Assembly: GCF_002933815.1 (NCBI RefSeq)
Contig: NZ_BEYR01000004.1
Coordinates: 186,001-250,000, forward strand
DNA: 64,000 nt
Direction of reading: 5' to 3'
Origin: Sphingobacterium sp. HMA12
Lineage (GTDB): Bacteria; Bacteroidota; Bacteroidia; Sphingobacteriales; Sphingobacteriaceae
The position numbers and the translations under genes were made by a program. Below are positions 36,384 through 44,791 of the stretch, piece after piece (within the stretch, counting starts at the first letter, position 1; each line of letters opens with the position of its first letter). The notes beneath the pieces are model-generated. The model was not told the origin of the DNA and did not search any database. It saw only the letters and a list, made by a program, of their open reading frames with translations.

Positions 36384-38639
36384 TCAATCGACATTCATTT
36401 CGAAGGATGGCGGCAGTGATTCTTCCGCCGAAGCCCAACTCTTATTCGGTTTATCTCCCATCACAAATTCCAACTTGTCTCCTTTCATCAGATCATCATG
36501 CGAAAACCAAGACTTGTTCCATGGTTCCCCATTTAATTTAGCCGATTGTATATATTTATGCTGCGGTGAATAGTTGTGGCAAATAATATCAAATGTTTTG
36601 CCTTGTCCCAACGTTATACTAGCCCTTTCAAATGTTGGGCTTCCGATCACGTACATGGGTAATCCCGGCGTAACGGGATAAAATCCAAGCTGTGAGAACA
36701 CAACAAAAGCTGTCATCCCGCCCCCATCTTCATCTCCGGGGATTCCCATCAGGTCGTTTCGAAACCATTGATCCAACAAACTGCGAATTCTCTTTTGCGT
36801 CCGCCAAGGCTGACCAGCATAATTATACAGATAAGGAATGTGAAGACTTGGCTCGTTTGCCATAGCAAACTGACCTACATTACCCGTATGATCCGGCAGT
36901 TGAGCATAAAAATCAAACTTGCTTTTTCCCAAAGGCGTATCATACATTCTTTCCAATTCATTGACAAAAGCATCTTTTCCACCCATTAGGTTAACAAGAT
37001 CGGCCACATTATGCTGGACATCCCACCGATACACCCAGCCATTGTTTTCTCCATAATAGTCACGTGCTCCCTGTCCCCCAGAATCGCTGTAATCGAAAGG
37101 TTCGATGAAATTGCCATAGCTATCTTTCGGATGAAAGAATCGCGTAATCGGATTAAACAACTTATGATAATTCAAGCTTCTTTTCAGAAAATAAGAATAG
37201 TCATCCTTTTTACCGATCTTCTTTGCAATCTGCGAAAGGCACCACTCATCGTAAACAGTCCCCAATGTAACCGCAACGGGCTGCCTTTTCTCATTGGTAT
37301 TTACGTTCGCTAAGAATTCCTTTTCATCGGCTCCCAACGCGGGGAAGTAACCGTTGTTTTTATAAAACTCATCCAGTACACCAGCCCGATCTCCAGACCA
37401 AGGAATAAGCGTTTTTTCGGTAATCCCTTGTTTGCAGGCATTATAAGCCAATTCGAGATTGAAGCCTTTCAGACCTTTTACATGAGCATCAATAATCGTT
37501 GCCACGCCATGATTCGAATTCATTCTTCGGCTATCACCCGTAACTTCGGGAAAGGTCGGCATCCAGAAGTTGTCCATCTGCTCTGCCATTTTTACAAACG
37601 AGTTGATCATCTGAACTTCCTTTTCCGGTTCTAAAATAACCCTTAGCGGGTGCGTAGCCCTATAGGTGTCCCATATCCAATCGTCCGTGTAGAACGGAAT
37701 ACCATTGTCGCCATGTATTTTATCATCAAAAGAACTATAATACATCCCATCCTCCGAAATACATATCATGCGTTCGTAAGTCCGATACAAGGCTGTATAA
37801 AATATGGATTTCGAATCCTCGCTATCCCCCTCCACCTTGATCTTACCCAGCGTCTCGTTCCAGATATCCCGGCCCTTGTTTTTAACCTCCTCAAAAGAAG
37901 CTGTCTTTATTTCCCTATACAGATTTTTTTTTGCCTGTTCTTCACTGATAAAAGAAACCCCATAGCGGACCTGCACCTGCTGGGCATTCTTCGCAAACTT
38001 AAGAACGACACTCGCCTGCTCACGGCTTTCATTTGGCAACGAATCAAGCTGTACCGGTGCAATATCCGATTCCAAAAACAGATACACTTTTGTCGCGTAT
38101 TCGCCGATCTGTTGATACCCTGACACCGTATTGCCGTCCGCTTTGAGCATCCCGTTGCGACTACTAATAACCAGCGATGAAACATCAGTACCATCAAATT
38201 TAAATCTGTAGATTGCAGACTGATAGGATGGGCTATACTCCACATCGATGTTATCCTCGTTAAGAAATACCTTATAATAATAAGGCGTGATTATTTCATT
38301 GTCATAGGCAAGTGGAACTACCGACGCCAATTTCTTCGTTCCAGTAACGGGACTTATCGCAAACGCTGAAGTCCCTCGATGGCTTGTCACAACGACAGGT
38401 AAGCCTTTTATTTTATTTCCCGTAAAATCTTCCCTTTCCGGATACACTCTCACTATGCTATTGGGTAAATGGATGGTGGGATAAGTAGGCACCAAGAGGT
38501 GACTAATATTTCCGATGTACGGGTTCACATAGTCAACAGGCATTTTTCCAATGCTATTGCTACGCGAGCAATTCGCCATTATCCCTAAAACCAACAGTAA
38601 GAATATAAACCGAAAAACATAATGTAACGACCTCTTCAT
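36384..38639 (-). CDS. GH92 alpha-mannosidase
   Basis: A lipoprotein glycoside hydrolase of family 92, 751 residues (lipobox MANC, Cys24). It removes terminal mannose by inversion using calcium. The family start VDYVNPYIGN and the calcium/base motif PGDEDGGGMTAFVVFSQLGFYP are intact, as is the acid region WTYxxTH-like DDWIWDTYRATHPL. GH92 members cut alpha-1,2, 1,3, 1,4 or 1,6 bonds; specificity is not readable. It is the exo-enzyme of the operon and complements the GH99 endo-enzymes. Confidence 0.95.
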   Translation of the reverse strand: MKRSLHYVFRFIFLLLVLGIMANCSRSNSIGKMPVDYVNPYIGNISHLLVPTYPTIHLPNSIVRVYPEREDFTGNKIKGLPVVVTSHRGTSAFAISPVTGTKKLASVVPLAYDNEIITPYYYKVFLNEDNIDVEYSPSYQSAIYRFKFDGTDVSSLVISSRNGMLKADGNTVSGYQQIGEYATKVYLFLESDIAPVQLDSLPNESREQASVVLKFAKNAQQVQVRYGVSFISEEQAKKNLYREIKTASFEEVKNKGRDIWNETLGKIKVEGDSEDSKSIFYTALYRTYERMICISEDGMYYSSFDDKIHGDNGIPFYTDDWIWDTYRATHPLRVILEPEKEVQMINSFVKMAEQMDNFWMPTFPEVTGDSRRMNSNHGVATIIDAHVKGLKGFNLELAYNACKQGITEKTLIPWSGDRAGVLDEFYKNNGYFPALGADEKEFLANVNTNEKRQPVAVTLGTVYDEWCLSQIAKKIGKKDDYSYFLKRSLNYHKLFNPITRFFHPKDSYGNFIEPFDYSDSGGQGARDYYGENNGWVYRWDVQHNVADLVNLMGGKDAFVNELERMYDTPLGKSKFDFYAQLPDHTGNVGQFAMANEPSLHIPYLYNYAGQPWRTQKRIRSLLDQWFRNDLMGIPGDEDGGGMTAFVVFSQLGFYPVTPGLPMYVIGSPTFERASITLGQGKTFDIICHNYSPQHKYIQSAKLNGEPWNKSWFSHDDLMKGDKLEFVMGDKPNKSWASAEESLPPSFEMNVD

Positions 38640-38671
38640 GTTATGATATATTAGCTTGCGCCACGCAAAGA

Positions 38672-39361
38672 TTACAAATCGACATTTATTGCTGGAGAGT
38701 AGTTATACTTCGCCTCCGCAGCACTACTCAATGCCCCGATCCGGAAATAATAACTGTTGCCCGTCTTTATTTGGCTGTAGTTGCTTATATCCATTGTAAT
38801 TTCATATTCACTATCCTGCGCATTTGTATTCAACTCGTATGTTACACTCGCCGTTTGGATACGGTAGCCAACGGATATATCCGGATGCGCAAAAAGTGAG
38901 ATAGCTTTAATAGGGTTGTTTGAGTTTTGTTGCATCTTAAATTTTGCAATAACTTTTCCGTCTCTAAACTTTATATCCGCATCTTTAATTCTGACATAAG
39001 GAACCACTTCAAATAGCTGTGTATTTGCTCCCGGCTTCATTTGGTACAATAGGGTATCCAGCGGCACATAGTTCCCTTTATTCAGTATAATTTTGTAATC
39101 GCCCGCAAACATTAGGTCATTACGAAATGTACCGTCATTCTTAAAGACCATCGATTGCACCGGAGGATTATTCCAGCCCAATTCGATGAAATAGATTTTA
39201 GATCCTTCCAATATATCTTGAGGTAACAGTTCGCCCGTTTCAAGGTCTCTTATTTCACCAGAAAAGGATGCATTAGGTGCATAATCGAGGTTATCTTTCT
39301 CACACGAAGAGAAGAGTCCTAGCACGATCAGCATGCCCATTATTATTAAATTCGTTTTCAT
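38672..39361 (-). CDS. DUF3823 family surface glycan-binding lipoprotein
   Basis: A lipoprotein of 229 residues (lipobox LFSSC, Cys20) with a DUF3823 pattern: SFSGEIRDLETGELL, IYFIELGWNNPPVQS, GDYKIILNKGNYVP. Family members sit after susD in many Bacteroidota loci and act as SusE/F-like surface binders. It is 21 bases downstream of susD and 32 bases upstream of the GH92 gene. Binding of mannan is inferred from the neighbourhood. Confidence 0.85.
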   Translation of the reverse strand: MKTNLIIMGMLIVLGLFSSCEKDNLDYAPNASFSGEIRDLETGELLPQDILEGSKIYFIELGWNNPPVQSMVFKNDGTFRNDLMFAGDYKIILNKGNYVPLDTLLYQMKPGANTQLFEVVPYVRIKDADIKFRDGKVIAKFKMQQNSNNPIKAISLFAHPDISVGYRIQTASVTYELNTNAQDSEYEITMDISNYSQIKTGNSYYFRIGALSSAAEAKYNYSPAINVDL

Positions 39362-39382
39362 AATATTTAAAATTAAAGCGTG

Positions 39383-41356
39383 TTATGGGTTCTGTACAAG
39401 GCCGTTACTTCCAATACCCGGTATCTGTCTGTAATACCGCGAATACGTGTAAGTTTGATTATTATATCCTGGGGGATTCATCCGTACAAAAATATACTTG
39501 GGAGTGGCCCCTCTCAAATCGAGAAAAGGAACTAACGAACGTTTCATTCTATTTTCAAACAATTTGTGATACGTTCTCCAACGATTCAAATCCCACCGCC
39601 GCTTATTTTCAAAGGCAAATTCAACGAGTCTTTCTTTACGCACATTATCCACCGTCAGCCCAATTTCATCTTTATGAGCAGCCCTTTTACGCACCTCATT
39701 TAGCGCCTTTTTCCCCATTGTTTTGTCTTCACCAGTTGCCGCAAATTTTTCTGCAGCAGCCTCCGCATAATTCAGCAGAACTTCGGCATATCGGAATTCG
39801 ATCCAATCGTTGGCCCCTTTGTTCCATTCGGCCGTAACCGTCTCTTTTTCCTGAAGAAACTTCCGAAGTAAAAACCCCGATCTGGTGTAATTGCCACCGA
39901 CAGGACTGAAACCCGAATACTGATTTGCCTTCTCTGCACCATACGTATAATACGTCTTCCCATCGAGCCCAGTTACGCTGGCATCCGTACGAAAGATATA
40001 CGATCCATCAGGTTTAATGATTCCGCCCTGAATAATAATTTTATTATCTTTCCAAGATGTACCCGGCAGAATCATTGTGGCCCACAATCGAGCATCCTTG
40101 TTTTCAAATAATTCATAAGGCTTATCGATAGGGAAAGCATAGTACTGCACATTCTTATCAAAGCCACCATAAGTAGACTCGTTACCGTCGACTCTTGTCT
40201 TTACCGCCGTACTCGCTCCCAGTCCATTATCCGTATAATCCTCATACGCATCGACTAAATCAAGTGTCGGATTCATTCTTCCCGGATGAGGCCAACCATT
40301 TGCTGTCTGGTTAGGACGATACCAGATGTCATAATTATGCGCCAATACCGTTCCCGATGTATATCCCTTTATAAACATGGGCTCCTTTACACCAGAAAGC
40401 ACACTATTGGGATTTTCGAACATTTGCTTATAATTATTTATCGCCTCCTCTTTTGTTGCCGGGTCCGCACCATATAATCCATAGTGTCCACTTTTTATGA
40501 TCTCGCTAGACGCAGCTATACATTCACTATAATATCTATCAGCCTCCGACGCATCAATCCCGACCAGTTTTAGATCCACTGCAGGACCAGAGAAGCTCAC
40601 GTAAGGCGCATGCGTAAACTTGGCTACAGAAGCCGCATACAGCGCAGCCCTTGATTTCAGTGCCAGCGCAATCCATTTATTTGCCCGACGCGTATCCGAA
40701 GGAGAGTCGGATAATTTTTCAGCAGCGATATCGCAATCACTCAAGATGAAGTCCCAAGTCTCCTTTTCAGTACTACGCGGAACTTTCAAATCTTCCACCG
40801 ATCCGTTATAGACCTGCATTTCCTTTATTAGAGGAACACCACCATAGCGTTTAGCTAAGGCGTAATACGTAAACGCCCTTAAGAAAGCAGCTTCACCTTC
40901 AAGTTTCAGTTTTTCATCATTCGAAATTTTTGTTAATGTCGGTATGGTTTCTATCAACCCGTTTATATCTCTTATCAGTGTATATATTCCGCGCCAATTT
41001 TTATACGTACCATCGCCGTCGATATATCCCTCCCAAAAGTTAAACCCTTCGTCCACATCATCATTAAATTCAGAATGCATTGCCTCATCACTCGCATGCG
41101 CTGCCGAACGACCTCCATTGTTCGGATTCGTATTTCCTATGCCCAGGCTGAACCCCTTATCAATTGCATACGAAAAATCTTCGACCGGCAGACGCCCATA
41201 TAAGTTAGCCATGTGCATGGCGACCCCCTCTTCCGAATTAAGTACCTTATCTGCCGGCACCTTGTTGTTTGGTTCAACATCTAGGATATCAGTACAAGCT
41301 GTTGTCCAACTCATTATCCCTAAGAATAACATCGATTTATATAGTTGTTTCATCAT
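39383..41356 (-). CDS. SusD/RagB family lipoprotein
   Basis: The surface lid of a SusCD glycan importer, 657 residues, with lipobox TTAC (Cys21). The N-terminal SusD-like TPR region (EVEPNNKVP, LNSEEGVAMHMANLYGRLP) and the C-terminal RagB block (EFRYAEVLLNYAEAAAE, VRKERLVEFAFENKRRWDLNRWRTY) are both clear. It is 8 bases from susC, tightly coupled. It should capture oligosaccharides and hand them to the SusC channel. Confidence 0.95.
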   Translation of the reverse strand: MMKQLYKSMLFLGIMSWTTACTDILDVEPNNKVPADKVLNSEEGVAMHMANLYGRLPVEDFSYAIDKGFSLGIGNTNPNNGGRSAAHASDEAMHSEFNDDVDEGFNFWEGYIDGDGTYKNWRGIYTLIRDINGLIETIPTLTKISNDEKLKLEGEAAFLRAFTYYALAKRYGGVPLIKEMQVYNGSVEDLKVPRSTEKETWDFILSDCDIAAEKLSDSPSDTRRANKWIALALKSRAALYAASVAKFTHAPYVSFSGPAVDLKLVGIDASEADRYYSECIAASSEIIKSGHYGLYGADPATKEEAINNYKQMFENPNSVLSGVKEPMFIKGYTSGTVLAHNYDIWYRPNQTANGWPHPGRMNPTLDLVDAYEDYTDNGLGASTAVKTRVDGNESTYGGFDKNVQYYAFPIDKPYELFENKDARLWATMILPGTSWKDNKIIIQGGIIKPDGSYIFRTDASVTGLDGKTYYTYGAEKANQYSGFSPVGGNYTRSGFLLRKFLQEKETVTAEWNKGANDWIEFRYAEVLLNYAEAAAEKFAATGEDKTMGKKALNEVRKRAAHKDEIGLTVDNVRKERLVEFAFENKRRWDLNRWRTYHKLFENRMKRSLVPFLDLRGATPKYIFVRMNPPGYNNQTYTYSRYYRQIPGIGSNGLVQNP

Positions 41357-41364
41357 TTTTATTT

Positions 41365-44300
41365 TTAGAAGTTAGCCGTGAAGCCAAAATTGAAACTCTT
41401 CGTCAGCGGATAGTTCATTCCCGCATTATATGAACCCTCGATCCGTTCCGGGTCAAACGGTTTTACAAAAGCATCAGCAAAGGTGAACAAGTTGTATCCA
41501 TTCACATAAATTCGTGGATTACTTAAGCCGATCTTTTTCATCACAGGAGACTGAAAAGTATAACCCAGTTCAATTGTTTTCAATCTCAAATAAGATGCAT
41601 TTTTGCGCCAGATATCACTATTATCCATATATAGCGCCCCGACATCCTGTATCAGGCGTGATGCGGGCCATTCGCCTGCAATCCAGCGACTATCCGGGTC
41701 GTATGGATTCTCTTGGTGCCATCTATCATAAAAGTATGCCGGCGTATTTGCCCCTTTGGACCATAAGATTTCAGCATACACCTCACTAAATTGGACAGTG
41801 TACATTGCGGCACCTTGAAATAAGGCATAGATATCGAAATTTTTCCACGATGCCTCTAACGTAAGACCATAGTGGATCAGCGGAGTTCCAGACCAGAACG
41901 TTGGCATTTTATCATTATCGTCAATAATACCATCACCATTCACGTCTTTAAAAATATAGTCGCCGGGCAACTCGTTGCTGTTTCCCATTTCGCCATGTTG
42001 CACCACCCCATAATTTCTAATTTGTTCAGAATTCGTAAATTGCCCGAGCGTTTCATACCCCCATACAAAATCATTCCAGCGATTAGACGTTTGATTTCGC
42101 CAACGATCCCAGCTACTCACAAAAGGCCCCCTTTCGACATAATTCATCTGCGTACGCGCAAGATTCATATTCCCTTTTATGCCGTAGGAGAAATCATTAA
42201 TTTTATTTCGGTGTCCTAATGTTAACTCTATCCCTTTGGTAATATCACTATTCAAGTTCTCTTGTGGCAAGCTGGCACCATACGTATTTGGCAGAGACAC
42301 GGTTCGCGTCGCCAGCAATCCAGTCCGATCGCGTCTGTACACGTCCAATTCCATTGAAAACAGACCGTTAAATAACGAAAGATCCATACCGATATCAAGC
42401 TGTTTAGCCCTGTACCAGGTCAAATTCGGGTTGGTAATAGACGGAGCCCCTATACCCGACAGTGCAGTACCATCCGTAAATTCATAAGTCCCTACATTCA
42501 GGTTATAGCCCGGGATATACTGGAACGCTTCACCAGCATCCTGCCCCGATTTTCCATAAGAAGCCCTAAATTTGAGGTTATCAACAAAATCAAACTTCTC
42601 TTTTATAAATTTCTCCTCCGAAGCACGCCATCCGATAGATCCCATCGGAAAGAACGCCCACCTGCTATCCGGCGCATACCGATAAGATCCATCCTGTCTA
42701 AAAGCCAGTTCAAGTAAATATTTACCCTTAAAATCATAATTAAAACGACCTACATAAGAAATGAAAGCCGATTTGTTAGACATTCCACTCACCAATTGAT
42801 CCTTTATTCCAGCATAATCCAGTTCATCGTAGGTATACAGATCATATTTACGTTCAATACTGGACCAATCATTATTTTCCTGTCTTCTTTCGTAGACCAA
42901 GGTTCCACTCACATTGTGCAGCTTATTGAACGACTTCACATAATTTATCTGCGCCTGCATATCCAGACGATTCGTTTCATTATTTCCCACTTGGATCAGA
43001 GAAGGACTATTGTATATACTTTCAATATATTGATCATTCTCTGCCGAGTACGTATAAGTCGCGTATTGTTTTCGAATACCCTTATGTTTCTGTTGATTAA
43101 AGTCATACCCAAGTTGGCCCTTTATCGACAATCCTTCCACAAATGGCAGGTCGTATTTCAATGAGAAAGTAGACTGGAGGTTCTTATTATGATACGTATG
43201 ATAACCCGTCAGATCAGCATCTGCCAATGCGATCGGATTGAGCCCCATTTGTTGCGTGGCCAAATAGTCCGGATTGTTGTTGGCATAAGCCGGATAAGTG
43301 GGCACATTGATACGCGTTTGTTTAAATATTTCGAAAAACGAGCTCCAGGGTTGGCTCGTCTTATCCCATCTTCCCGAGAGGTTTATTCCTGCTACGAGTC
43401 CGTTCGCTAATTTAATATCAGCGTTTGAGCGAAACGTATATTTATCATAATTTAAGTCATCCGATTTTAGTAAGCTTTCATCACGCGCATAGCCCAGACT
43501 ACCAAAATAAGTGACATTATCCGATCCCCCCTGCATTGAAACCGTATGCTGATGCTGTACCGCATGTTTTTTGAAGACATCATTATATAAATTAGTACTT
43601 TCATATCCGAGCGCCCCCTGCTTCCACAGCGCCAGCACCTCTTCCGTCACCAGCGGGTTGCCTTCACCAAGAATAGCCGCATCATTTCGCATTTCCATGT
43701 ATTGCGCTGCCGTTGCCATTTTGGGGATATTTGTAGGACTAGATATCCCAATATTCGAAGACAAAGAGATCTTTGTCTTTCCTTTAGCACCCTTTTTGGT
43801 TGTTACAATTATAGCCCCATTCGCGGAGTTCATACCATAGATTGCAGCAGTTCCATCCTTCAGGAAGGAGATACTCTCGATATCCTCCGGATTTAACCGT
43901 TGAAAAGCATCCGCTCCATCACGAACAATACCATCAATGATAAATAGTGGAGTTCCCATTCCCCGTACATTGATATCAGACCTAAATTGTCCCGGTTCAC
44001 CATCCTGTTGCCTAATTCTAAGTCCCGACACCTTTCCTTGTATCGATTGCGCCAAACTAGGAGCCTTCGTTTTGATAATCTCATCCGATTTGATATTGGA
44101 AATAGCACCTGTGAGACTTTCTTTTTTTTGCACACCATAGGCGACCACGACGATTTCGTCGAGTTCCAGCTTATCTTCCTTCAGCTTTATTTCCAACCGG
44201 TTTCTACTGTCAACCTTTAGCTTTTGAGATTTAAAACCAACAAATGATATTTCAATCTCAGTGCCCAATGGCACATTCAAGGTAAAAGTACCCTCACGGT

Positions 44301-44496
44301 CAGACTTTGTACTTTGTTTCGGGGAGGTTATAGATGCCCCTACGATAGGATCTCCTTTATCGTCTGTTACCCTACCAGATACCGTAGTATTGGTCTGTGC
44401 CGTAACAAAACTGAATGAAAGAATAACGCCTATCAAAATAGAAAAAAATCTCAAAATAGGTTTTTGTGATTTCCCTACATGCTTTCTCATTTTCAT
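41365..44496 (-). CDS. SusC/RagA TonB-linked outer-membrane transporter
   Basis: The channel of the SusCD pair, 1043 residues. After a signal peptide (residues 1-33) comes a carboxypeptidase-regulatory-like domain (about 37-115). Next is the plug (DEIVVVAYGVQKKESLTGA and VRGMGTPLFIIDGIVRDGA). A large beta-barrel follows, ending NFGFTANF with the terminal Phe. It imports oligosaccharides in a TonB-dependent way. It is first in the operon, downstream of a 290-base promoter region with phased repeats. An alternative start lies two codons in. Confidence 0.96.
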   Translation of the reverse strand: MKMRKHVGKSQKPILRFFSILIGVILSFSFVTAQTNTTVSGRVTDDKGDPIVGASITSPKQSTKSDREGTFTLNVPLGTEIEISFVGFKSQKLKVDSRNRLEIKLKEDKLELDEIVVVAYGVQKKESLTGAISNIKSDEIIKTKAPSLAQSIQGKVSGLRIRQQDGEPGQFRSDINVRGMGTPLFIIDGIVRDGADAFQRLNPEDIESISFLKDGTAAIYGMNSANGAIIVTTKKGAKGKTKISLSSNIGISSPTNIPKMATAAQYMEMRNDAAILGEGNPLVTEEVLALWKQGALGYESTNLYNDVFKKHAVQHQHTVSMQGGSDNVTYFGSLGYARDESLLKSDDLNYDKYTFRSNADIKLANGLVAGINLSGRWDKTSQPWSSFFEIFKQTRINVPTYPAYANNNPDYLATQQMGLNPIALADADLTGYHTYHNKNLQSTFSLKYDLPFVEGLSIKGQLGYDFNQQKHKGIRKQYATYTYSAENDQYIESIYNSPSLIQVGNNETNRLDMQAQINYVKSFNKLHNVSGTLVYERRQENNDWSSIERKYDLYTYDELDYAGIKDQLVSGMSNKSAFISYVGRFNYDFKGKYLLELAFRQDGSYRYAPDSRWAFFPMGSIGWRASEEKFIKEKFDFVDNLKFRASYGKSGQDAGEAFQYIPGYNLNVGTYEFTDGTALSGIGAPSITNPNLTWYRAKQLDIGMDLSLFNGLFSMELDVYRRDRTGLLATRTVSLPNTYGASLPQENLNSDITKGIELTLGHRNKINDFSYGIKGNMNLARTQMNYVERGPFVSSWDRWRNQTSNRWNDFVWGYETLGQFTNSEQIRNYGVVQHGEMGNSNELPGDYIFKDVNGDGIIDDNDKMPTFWSGTPLIHYGLTLEASWKNFDIYALFQGAAMYTVQFSEVYAEILWSKGANTPAYFYDRWHQENPYDPDSRWIAGEWPASRLIQDVGALYMDNSDIWRKNASYLRLKTIELGYTFQSPVMKKIGLSNPRIYVNGYNLFTFADAFVKPFDPERIEGSYNAGMNYPLTKSFNFGFTANF

Positions 44497-44621
44497 AATT
44501 GTCGTATTAATTTATAAAGTCTTATATTTTTATTAGGTTCAGCTTTTCATAATTATGCACACAATACCACGATCCAGCGTAAGAATTATGAAACATCAAA
44601 TGGTTATATTATTTTCCCGTC

Positions 44622-44629
44622 CAAATATA
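44622..44629 (-). promoter_or_regulatory. susC -7 promoter box
   Basis: Minus-strand TATATTTG is a perfect TAnnTTTG. It lies 10 bases from the phased repeats. Confidence 0.6.
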
Positions 44630-44638
44630 GAATTGGAG

Positions 44639-44668
44639 GGGTTAATCCAGCATTAATCGCGCATTAAC
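44639..44668 (-). promoter_or_regulatory. Three 11-bp phased heptamer repeats, likely SARP-type operator
   Basis: Minus-strand reading: GTTAATG, ATTAATG, ATTAACC, each 11 bases apart (plus-strand starts 44662, 44651 and 44640). This is the arrangement of operators bound by SARP-family activators in other bacteria, beside the -7 box. The regulator encoded upstream carries a SARP-type output domain. Confidence 0.6.
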
Positions 44669-44773
44669 GCGCACGGCACACCGTCCCAACACACAATGCA
44701 ACTATCTGAAAATCAGAAACAAAAAGGTGAATAAAAAATATTATTTTTTTTAAAGGGTAGGTTTAAGCAAGCA

Positions 44774-44791
44774 CATTAATTGGGCATTAAT
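44774..44791 (-). promoter_or_regulatory. Second pair of ATTAATG heptamers
   Basis: Two ATTAATG copies (minus strand) 11 bp apart, at 44785-44791 and 44774-44780. The first overlaps the regulator's stop codon. They match the motif at 44639-44668. Confidence 0.45.

Larger units (their letters stand above)
44497..44786 (-). promoter_or_regulatory. Promoter region of the mannan operon
   Basis: Lies between the regulator's stop codon and susC. From the distal end: a pair of ATTAATG heptamers, a spacer, three 11-bp phased heptamers, a TATATTTG box, and a leader of about 120 bases. No -33 TTTG occurs at the expected place, as expected for an activator-dependent promoter. Confidence 0.65.
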
